NCBI GenBank assembly: GCA_041743485.1
Contig: JBGTMR010000175.1
Location: 1 to 7,587 of the forward strand
Direction: 5' to 3'
DNA: 7,587 nt
DNA from: JANDLT01 sp041743485
GTDB taxonomy: Bacteria; Acidobacteriota; Blastocatellia; Pyrinomonadales; Pyrinomonadaceae
Position numbers and translations under genes: made by a program. The notes below the pieces were generated by a model. That model was given only the letters and a program-made list of their open reading frames with translations. It had not been told where the DNA came from and searched no databases. Position 1 is the stretch's first letter, and each line of letters begins with the position of its first letter. This document shows, in pieces, positions 1 through 5,412 of this stretch.

Positions 1-968
1 GCGCGGACGGAGAGTTTCGGCATTCCGCGCGGCGGTTGAACTTTGATTTTGACGTTGTGCCATTTGCCGTCGGGCGTGAAGTTCGTCGGGCGATAACCTA
101 TCGAGTATTGATGACGAAGTTCGATGGCGATGCGCTCGAAGATTTCGTTCATCTCCGCGCCGGAAGCGGGAAAGAAGGCTTTGCCGCCGGAGACGCCGGA
201 AAGTTCTTCGAGGATTGCCTGCCCTTGCGAGGCATACGAATCATTTGCGCCGCCCGTGATGCCGACCGAATAAATCAATACGCCGGATTCTTTTAATAAT
301 CTTTGCAATTCTCGGAACGTGTAACGCGAACTGTTGTCCTGACCGTCGGAGATTATGAGAAGTGCTTTCTTCGGGTGCGCTCCGCGTGTGACCTTTTCAA
401 CGCCCAAATACGCCGCGTCGTAAAGCGCGGTGTTGCCTTTGGTTTCGATATAAGTCAGCTTGCTCAAGACCGCATCGGCATCGCGTGTGCGGTCAATCAG
501 GAGTTGGGCGCGGGTGTTAAAGCCGACGAGAAAGTATTCGTCTTTATCGTGGCTGGTTTCGACGAACTTCGAGAGGGCTTCGCGGGCGCGCGAAACTTTG
601 TCGCCCTTCATCGAACCGGACACATCGAAAATCACACCGACGCTTGCCGGAGCATCTTCATCGGAAAAGAAGGTGATGTCCTGCGGGACTTTATTGTCGA
701 GAACCGTAAAGTGCGATTTGTCGAGACCCGTAACATAACGGTCGTAAAAATCCGTGACCGTGACGGTCATCGTTACGAGGTCGGTGTTAAGCAAAAGTTC
801 GGTGCTGTCGTTTTGATTTTGCGGCGGCGCGTTTGACGAATTGGGATTTTGTGATGCGTTCTTGTCTTGTGCGACGAGAAGCGCGGAAGAACCCGCGAGC
901 AACAAAACAAGCGCGAAACACAAAAGCGATGCTTGCCGATGGTGAGAGTGGCGGCGAATACGAGTCAT
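1..968 (-). CDS. VWFA-related domain protein (acidobacterial type), 3' end cut off by window
   Basis: Read on the minus strand from ATG at 968, the frame is open to the window edge (322 complete codons, no stop reached). A hydrophobic segment at residues about 13-33 after a basic N-terminus (RIRRHSHHR) looks like a signal peptide or membrane anchor, ending near LLVAQ. A low-complexity Asn/Gln/Ser/Pro linker (36-56) follows. Residues about 63-102 form a beta-rich segment (VTVTDFYDRYVTGLDKSHF) typical of this family. A von Willebrand A domain starts near residue 108. Its metal-ion-dependent adhesion site is intact: DVSGS at 115-119, Thr180 in KGNTALYDA, and SDGQDN at 207-212. The end (HQYSIGYRP, then a segment up to KLSVR) matches the usual C-terminal part of 'VWFA-related' acidobacterial proteins (TIGR03436 type), so probably only a short stretch is missing. 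AGGAG at 985-981 lies 12 nt before the start, a slightly long spacing. Such proteins are thought to be exported and to bind ligand or metal; the specific function is unknown. It is transcribed away from the secretion genes. Confidence 0.9.
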   Translation of the reverse strand, partial: MTRIRRHSHHRQASLLCFALVLLLAGSSALLVAQDKNASQNPNSSNAPPQNQNDSTELLLNTDLVTMTVTVTDFYDRYVTGLDKSHFTVLDNKVPQDITFFSDEDAPASVGVIFDVSGSMKGDKVSRAREALSKFVETSHDKDEYFLVGFNTRAQLLIDRTRDADAVLSKLTYIETKGNTALYDAAYLGVEKVTRGAHPKKALLIISDGQDNSSRYTFRELQRLLKESGVLIYSVGITGGANDSYASQGQAILEELSGVSGGKAFFPASGAEMNEIFERIAIELRHQYSIGYRPTNFTPDGKWHNVKIKVQPPRGMPKLSVR

Positions 969-1178
969 CGTTAAATTAATCTCCTGCCGTTTTGATGCTT
1001 CATCTTTAATACTTGGGCGCGAAGCAACCGAAAAAGAAATCTGCGGTCTCGCCAACCCGCGAGGTTAGGGGTAAGTAAAGTGATGCGAGTTTCGGTGAAA
1101 AGGTAGCCTTAGAGCGTGACGTGTTCACTTCTGATTATGTAATTGTAAGATTGTTCGGGTGCGAGTGGGTATTGTAAA

Positions 1179-1198
1179 GCTTCGCGCCGGAGCGAAGC
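1179..1198. other. Perfect 7-bp inverted repeat (hairpin)
   Basis: GCTTCGC at 1179-1185 and GCGAAGC at 1192-1198 are exact reverse complements separated by six bases (GCCGGA). No T-tract follows on either strand, so it is not a standard intrinsic terminator. It lies in the shared upstream region of two divergent genes and could be a protein-binding palindrome, an mRNA leader hairpin, or chance. Confidence 0.4.
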
Positions 1199-1365
1199 AA
1201 TCGGGCTTCGGGCGCGCGGTGGTGATTTCGTTTCGTCGCGCGCAAGGCAAATTCGGTTGACTAAAACCGAAATTCATATTTGCAACTTTTACTTTTGACA
1301 AAGCGTGTAAGTGACGCACGCCGCCGAAGTTGCATCCAAGAGGCGCAAGGGGGTTAGGCGAAGGG

Positions 1366-1393
1366 TTTGGAGCGCGGACGCGCGTGATATAAT
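1366..1393 (+). promoter_or_regulatory. Probable extended -10 promoter for gspF
   Basis: The sequence TGATATAAT at 1385-1393 is an exact extended -10 element (TGn plus the consensus hexamer TATAAT at 1388-1393). The -35 region is poor (TTTGGA at 1366-1371, 16-base spacer), which is usual for extended -10 promoters. Transcription would start near 1400 and give a leader of about 115 nt before the gspF start. It is the best plus-strand promoter candidate in the window and would serve gspF and perhaps the genes after it. It follows the general sigma-70 consensus; promoter use in this organism is inferred. Confidence 0.5.
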
Positions 1394-1515
1394 TCGCGGC
1401 TTTACTGCCGACAGTTTCCGTTTCGCATTATCCCCGTCATCAAGGGTTTCGTGACGCACAAGAAAATAATCGTTCGGCGTTTCTAATTTCATAAGTTCCG
1501 GTGGCTTTATAAGTT

Positions 1516-2772
1516 TTGGCAATCACAAAAAAATTCGTGTGTCGTCTCGGCACGCCTGCCGGAGAACTCATCACGCGCACCGTCGAAGCCGTCGGCGCGA
1601 GTGAGGCGCGTGGGCGTTTGGAAGGTGAAGGCTTTCGCGTGTTCTCTATCGCCGCACCTAATCAGGGCGGGGCGGCGTCTTTGCCGTCTCTCATACGGCG
1701 GGGCGGCGGTGAAAATAATAACGGACAGGCGCGCATCAAGACGGGCGATTTTCTGTTGTTCAATCAACAACTCGCCGCCCTCCTGCGTGCCGGTATCCCG
1801 ATTTTGCAATCAATCACGATGCTTGGGCGACGCGCTCCGAACGCTAAACTGCGCGTTCTCTTAACCGACATCGAAGAACGCATACGCGGCGGGTCGGCAC
1901 TCTCGGAAGCCTTCGCCGCGCAGGGCGATGCGTTCCCGCGCATCTATACGGCTTCGATGCTGGCGGGCGAGAGAAGCGGCGCGCTCGATGAAGTTTTGCG
2001 GCGATACGTTGAATACGTCCGGCGCGGCGTGGAGATGCGGCGCAAGGTGCGCGGCGCGCTCGCGTACCCGATGTTGCTGCTCGCCGCGTCGTTTGCGATG
2101 GTGATTTTCCTGACCCTGTTCGTCGTGCCGCGCATGTCCACACTGTTCGCGGGGTTCGGGCGCGAACTGCCGATGATAACCGTTATCGTCGTTTCGGGTT
2201 CGACTTTCGTGGCGACGAATCTATACTGGATTGTGCCTTTACTTCTCATTGCGGGCGGTGGGTTTTATTACTGGTCGCGCACGCCCGACGGTCAAATCAA
2301 GATTGACCAAACGCTTCTGAAGTTGCCGATTGCCGGAAAACTTTTACAACAACTCGCCGTCACGCAGGCGACGCGCAGCATGGCGACGATGCTCGCGGGC
2401 GGCATCACACTCGTCGAATCTTGGGAAATCGCCGCCGAGTCAATCACGAACCGCGCCCTTCGTGCGCGAAGTAGTGCGGTCTTGCCGATGATTCGTGAAG
2501 GGCGCACCTTCACCGATGCGGTTGAATCCGCCGGATGGCTGCCGGAACTGGCGCGCGATATGATTGGCGTCGGTGAGCGTTCAGGTAGTCTGCGCGAGAT
2601 GCTTGAAGAAGTCGCAAGCTTCTATGACGCCGAAGCCGAAGTCCGGCTTGAGCAGTTGACGACGGTGCTTGAACCCGTGATTCTGCTTGTGATGGGCGGC
2701 ATCGTCGTCACTATCTTGCTTTCGATTTATCTGCCGATTATCCAGACCATCTCGACCGCTTCGACACGATGA
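1516..2772 (+). CDS. gspF: Type II secretion / type IV pilus inner-membrane platform protein, GspF/PilC family
   Basis: 418 aa, close to the usual length of about 400 for the family. It forms the polytopic inner-membrane platform that links the cytoplasmic ATPase to (pseudo)pilus assembly. The N-terminus has the family opening FVCRLGTPAGE. Two T2SSF repeats follow: about 78-201 (FNQQLAALLRAGIPILQSI, then GERSGALDEVL) and about 277-400 (LLQQLAVTQATRSMATMLAGG, then GERSGSLREML). Membrane segments are seen at about 186-204 (MLLLAASFAMVIFLTLFVV), 236-252, and 385-407, the last in the conserved EPVILLVMGGIVVTILLSIYLP context. The start is TTG: an in-frame TAA at 1510-1512 rules out anything further upstream, and the next in-frame ATG is far inside the protein. 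The ribosome binding site is weak (GGTGG at 1500-1504). The symbol follows family usage; pilC is equally possible, because no diagnostic pilin or Gsp/Pil assembly gene is visible. Confidence 0.93.
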   Translation: MAITKKFVCRLGTPAGELITRTVEAVGASEARGRLEGEGFRVFSIAAPNQGGAASLPSLIRRGGGENNNGQARIKTGDFLLFNQQLAALLRAGIPILQSITMLGRRAPNAKLRVLLTDIEERIRGGSALSEAFAAQGDAFPRIYTASMLAGERSGALDEVLRRYVEYVRRGVEMRRKVRGALAYPMLLLAASFAMVIFLTLFVVPRMSTLFAGFGRELPMITVIVVSGSTFVATNLYWIVPLLLIAGGGFYYWSRTPDGQIKIDQTLLKLPIAGKLLQQLAVTQATRSMATMLAGGITLVESWEIAAESITNRALRARSSAVLPMIREGRTFTDAVESAGWLPELARDMIGVGERSGSLREMLEEVASFYDAEAEVRLEQLTTVLEPVILLVMGGIVVTILLSIYLPIIQTISTASTR

Positions 2773-2810
2773 TGAGCGCACGGCGAACGCTTTCGGAGAG
2801 GAAGTAAATT

Positions 2811-3110
2811 ATGTCAACGAATATCGAACCTGACATTGAAGCCAATATAGAAAATAGAATCGAACAATCCATTTTGGAAAAACTGCGCGCTCTGCCCGTC
2901 GAACAGCGGCGTGAAGTTTTAACGTTCGTCGAGAACATCGAACTTCACGCCGAAAGAGAACGCAACCGTCACCGCCCGATTTGGGAAGTTATCACCGAAC
3001 TTGTTGACAGTTTGCCGCCTGAAGTTTGGGATGAATTACCAACGGATGGTGCTATTAACCACGACCACTATCTTTATGGCGCGCCTAAGAAGAAAGTGGA
3101 AGAATCGTGA
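2811..3110 (+). CDS. Small antitoxin-like protein paired with a PIN-domain gene
   Basis: 99 aa, not a characterised gene that I can name. Residues about 21-50 (ILEKLRALPVEQRREVLTFV) resemble the short helical DUF2281-like segments found in many antitoxins. The C-terminal half reads PIWEVITELVDSLPPEVWDELPTDG and then INHDHYLYGAPKK, a motif I associate with small proteins encoded just before PIN-domain genes in cyanobacteria and other phyla. By analogy with VapBC-type modules it would bind and neutralise the downstream PIN protein and repress its own promoter; that role is inferred. A strong purine-rich ribosome binding site (GGAGAGGA at 2795-2802) precedes the ATG by 8 nt. The gene starts 38 bp after gspF and overlaps the PIN gene by 4 nt. 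The N-terminus shows a four-residue periodicity (IEPD, IEAN, IENR, IEQS). No classical DNA-binding motif (AbrB, RHH, HTH) is obvious. Confidence 0.75.
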   Translation: MSTNIEPDIEANIENRIEQSILEKLRALPVEQRREVLTFVENIELHAERERNRHRPIWEVITELVDSLPPEVWDELPTDGAINHDHYLYGAPKKKVEES

Positions 3111-3514
3111 AAGCTGTTTTTGCCGACTCACTCTACTGGATAGCTCTGACAAGTGCGCGTGACCAATGGCGCGCCCGCGCCCTCGCCGTCGGCGCATCGC
3201 TTGGCGGGACGCGCATCATTACGACTTCCGATGTATTAGTTGAACTACTCAATTTTCACGCTGAAGGTGGAATCAAAACGCGGCGGACGGCGATTGTGAG
3301 CGTGCGCGCTACGCTGTTGAATTTGCAAATTGAAGTCGTCATGCAAACACCGGAAGCGTTTCATGCCGCTCTCACATTTTATGAATCACGATTCGATAAA
3401 GGATATAGCCTGACGGACTGTATCTCGATGAATGTTATGCGCGAACACGGACTGACCGATGCTTTAACTCACGACGGGCATTTCAAACAAGAAGGCTTTA
3501 ACATACTGCTCTGA
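3107..3514 (+). CDS. PIN-domain ribonuclease-like protein (VapC-like toxin)
   Basis: 135 aa, a typical single-domain PIN length. The acidic residues expected for the metal-dependent nuclease site are all present: Asp7 in FADSLYWIAL, Glu46 in TTSDVLVELLNF, Asp104 in YSLTDCISM, and Asp123 in THDGHF. The family cleaves RNA, often tRNA or rRNA, when not held by its antitoxin. The GTG start at 3107 overlaps the upstream stop as GTGA, which implies translational coupling. GTG is supported because Asp7 lies just after it and the first internal ATG (residue 79) would remove half the active site. The ribosome binding site is weak (TGGAAG at 3097-3102), in keeping with coupling. It ends 26 bp before the ATPase gene, in the same direction. 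All catalytic positions are intact, so it looks like an active enzyme, not a relic. Toxicity and target are not shown by sequence. Confidence 0.88.
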   Translation: MKAVFADSLYWIALTSARDQWRARALAVGASLGGTRIITTSDVLVELLNFHAEGGIKTRRTAIVSVRATLLNLQIEVVMQTPEAFHAALTFYESRFDKGYSLTDCISMNVMREHGLTDALTHDGHFKQEGFNILL

Positions 3515-3540
3515 CCGATTCGATTTAAGGAAAGATTTAT

Positions 3541-5247
3541 ATGGCTCAATCCTCGACACTCGAACCCGACGCGATGCTTGACGGGCAAGCCGCGAACTTC
3601 GCCGCCGAAGACCCGCCGGAAGTGCGCGAAGCCCGCGCCCGCGCGCGTCGTTACCGCATCGAGTACATAGACCTGCTGCCCATCGAAGGCGAGTCGCCGA
3701 TTGATTACGAAATGCTGACGCGCCTGCCCGTTGACTTGATGTTGCGTCAACAGTTCGTGCCGCTTAAAAGCAACACCAACGACGGCAAACGCCTCTCCAT
3801 CGCCATGGCTGACCCGACCGACCTTGAGCGTGTGGATGAACTGACTTCCGCCCTGCGCGCCCAACTCGGCATACGCACACTCATCACGTTGATTGCGACC
3901 GCCGGAGCGATTGAAACGGTTTTGAAGAAAGGCGATGCGACGCAGCGCGTGATGCAGGAAGCGGCATCGGGCTTCCGCATCTCCCTCATCAAAGAAACCG
4001 AACATGGCGAAGAAGTTTTAGATTTAGATCGTTTGGCGACCGACAGCGAGATGTCGCCGATTATTAAACTGGTTGACACGATTGTTTATAACGCTCTCGA
4101 ATCGCGTGCTTCCGACATTCATATCGAGACGCGCGATACGAACGTACAGGTCAAGTTTCGTATTGACGGCGCGTTGTATCAAAAAGTTGACCCGATAGAT
4201 TTGCAGTATCACCAAACCTTGATTTCGCGCATCAAGGTGATGTCCGAACTCGACATCGCCGAACGGCGCGTGCCGCAGGACGGACGTTTTCGCGTGCGTT
4301 ATAAAGGGCGCAATGTGGATTTTCGCGTTTCGATTATGCCGACGGTTCACGGCGAAGACGCGGTGATTCGTATTCTCGACAAAGAGCAAATCAACGAAGA
4401 ATTTCGCAACCTCGACCTCGACGTTATCGGCTTCGCCGAAGACGATATACGCAAGTTTCGCCGCTACATCGCCGAACCTTACGGCATGGTTTTGGTCACG
4501 GGTCCGACAGGTTCGGGCAAGACCACGACGCTCTACGGCGCACTCAATGAAATCAGAAATGAAGAAGACAAAATCATCACCATCGAAGACCCCGTTGAGT
4601 ACCAACTTCACGGCATCACACAGATTCCGGTCAACGAGAAAAAGGGTTTGACGTTCGCGCGCGGTCTTCGCTCAATCTTGCGCCACGACCCGGATAAAAT
4701 CATGGTCGGTGAAATCCGCGATAGTGAAACGGCGCAGATTGCGATTCAATCCGCCTTGACCGGACACCTTGTTTTCACGACCGTTCACGCCAATAACGTG
4801 ATTGATGTCATCGGGCGTTTCCTGAATATGGGCGTTGAGCCGTACAATTTCATTTCGTCGCTCAACTGCGTCCTCGCGCAACGTCTGATTCGATTGCTGT
4901 GTCCGGTCTGTAAAAAACAAGACCATCCGACGGAGGAAGAATTGGTTGAATCGGGACTCAATCCAAGCGACCACGCCGGACGCCTGTTTTATCGAAGCGT
5001 CGGATGTGATGCCTGCAATCACACGGGCTATCGCGGGCGCACCGCCATTCACGAACTGCTCGATTTGTCCGACAACATACGCGAGATGATTATCGAACGA
5101 CGACCGGGCAGCGAAGTGCGGCGCGCGGCGGAAAGCGAAGGCTTGAAATCGTTGCGTGAATCGGCTTTACAAAAAGTTTTCTCCGGTGCTTCGACCTTGC
5201 ATGAAATCAACCGCGTGACATTTGTCGAACAAATCGGAGCAAAGTAA
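3541..5247 (+). CDS. gspE: Type II secretion / type IV pilus assembly ATPase, GspE/PilB family
   Basis: 568 aa hexameric traffic ATPase of the cytoplasmic face, driving (pseudo)pilin assembly through the GspF/PilC platform. After an acidic, probably disordered N-terminus with an Arg/Ala-rich patch (REARARARR, about 29-37), a GspE N-terminal domain spans about 38-130 (MADPTDLERVDEL at 89-101). The ATPase core carries Walker A GPTGSGKT at 321-328, the Asp box ITIEDPVEY at 346-354, Walker B IMVGEIRD at 387-394 with Glu391, and the His box GHLVFTTVHANN at 408-419. A zinc-binding tetracysteine follows: CPVC at 454-457 and CDAC at 489-492. That motif marks GspE/PilB assembly ATPases and is absent from PilT. 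AAGGA at 3527-3531 lies 9 nt before the ATG. The first MshEN-like repeat of longer PilB/MshE proteins appears to be missing. The symbol is by family; pilB is the alternative. Confidence 0.95.
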   Translation: MAQSSTLEPDAMLDGQAANFAAEDPPEVREARARARRYRIEYIDLLPIEGESPIDYEMLTRLPVDLMLRQQFVPLKSNTNDGKRLSIAMADPTDLERVDELTSALRAQLGIRTLITLIATAGAIETVLKKGDATQRVMQEAASGFRISLIKETEHGEEVLDLDRLATDSEMSPIIKLVDTIVYNALESRASDIHIETRDTNVQVKFRIDGALYQKVDPIDLQYHQTLISRIKVMSELDIAERRVPQDGRFRVRYKGRNVDFRVSIMPTVHGEDAVIRILDKEQINEEFRNLDLDVIGFAEDDIRKFRRYIAEPYGMVLVTGPTGSGKTTTLYGALNEIRNEEDKIITIEDPVEYQLHGITQIPVNEKKGLTFARGLRSILRHDPDKIMVGEIRDSETAQIAIQSALTGHLVFTTVHANNVIDVIGRFLNMGVEPYNFISSLNCVLAQRLIRLLCPVCKKQDHPTEEELVESGLNPSDHAGRLFYRSVGCDACNHTGYRGRTAIHELLDLSDNIREMIIERRPGSEVRRAAESEGLKSLRESALQKVFSGASTLHEINRVTFVEQIGAK

Positions 5248-5274
5248 ATTTCGGGAACCGCTTTGCCGTATGAG

Positions 5275-5294
5275 GCGTGTAACTTTTTATACGC
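5275..5294 (+). other. Hairpin after gspE
   Basis: GCGTGTA at 5275-5281 can pair with TATACGC at 5288-5294, seven pairs including one G-T wobble, with loop ACTTTT. The T-run is in the loop, not after the stem, so this is not a standard intrinsic terminator. It could be an mRNA processing or stability element, or chance. Confidence 0.3.
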
Positions 5295-5301
5295 ACCACA
5301 G

Positions 5302-5329
5302 ATCTCAAATTTGAAATCTCAAATCTCAA
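5302..5329. repeat. Four phased 7-bp tandem repeats (ATCTCAA type)
   Basis: The block consists of four adjoining heptamers: ATCTCAA (5302-5308), ATTTGAA (5309-5315, two changes), ATCTCAA (5316-5322) and ATCTCAA (5323-5329). The variant second unit creates the 10-bp palindrome TCAAATTTGA at 5305-5314. The block is AT-rich against GC-richer flanks and is non-coding. It resembles short tandem heptamer repeats known from other bacteria, such as the cyanobacterial STRR class; a family link is not claimed. Confidence 0.7.
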
Positions 5330-5412
5330 ATTTTCGATTCTTTAATCTAACGTACCGTTCGCGTTTGACGGCGTTTCACTTCTTTATCGTCGGCGTTACC
5401 AATCATCACAAT

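Larger units (their letters stand above)
969..1515. other. Divergent intergenic region (547 bp)
   Basis: This gap lies between the divergent VWFA gene and gspF. I see no convincing gene in it. The minus-strand frames at 1125-1319 and 1289-1522 have no recognisable protein motif, and the second runs into the gspF start. The region holds a good rightward extended -10 promoter at 1385-1393, a perfect 7-bp hairpin at 1179-1198, and the ribosome binding site of the leftward gene at 981-985. It should contain the promoters of both flanking transcription units. For the leftward gene I find only weak candidates, for example TACAAT on the minus strand at 1176-1171 with TTGCTT at 1200-1195, spacer 18. 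Confidence 0.6.
5248..5412. other. AT-rich spacer between ATPase and secretin genes
   Basis: This 165-bp gap holds a short hairpin, four tandem heptamers and no clear Shine-Dalgarno sequence before the secretin start. The reading frame of the secretin stays open across the whole spacer back to the gspE stop, but the sequence there shows no conserved protein motif. A weak promoter-like pair is present (TTGCCG at 5263-5268, and TATACG at 5288-5293 after a 19-base spacer); neither element is convincing. The secretin could therefore be co-transcribed with gspE or have its own promoter. Confidence 0.5.

Noticed and set aside
303..836. 177-aa plus-strand open frame inside the VWFA gene
   Set aside because: The opposite strand encodes the complete MIDAS motif and signal peptide; the plus-strand frame has none.
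1048..1063. CTCGC/GCGAG 5-bp inverted repeat as a terminator or operator
   Set aside because: The stem is too short and has no T-tract; expected by chance.
1295..1300. Perfect -35 hexamer TTGACA
   Set aside because: No acceptable -10 element 16-18 bases downstream.
1311..1459. 9-bp direct repeat GTGACGCAC at 1311-1319 and 1451-1459, and ATTGTAA at 1142-1148 and 1171-1177
   Set aside because: Repeats of this length are expected by chance in a region of about 550 bp, and spacing and symmetry suggest no operator.
1125..1522. Two small minus-strand frames (64 and 77 aa) in the divergent gap
   Set aside because: No ribosome binding site of note and no motif, and one overlaps the gspF start and its likely leader.
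3469..4005. 178-aa open frame on the minus strand across the PIN/gspE junction
   Set aside because: It overlaps the ends of two well-supported plus-strand genes and shows no motif; it is an expected artefact of GC-rich codon use.
4024..4611. 195-aa open frame on the minus strand inside gspE
   Set aside because: It is a shadow of a strongly conserved ATPase core with intact Walker A, Asp box and Walker B motifs on the plus strand; the antisense product has no recognisable motif.
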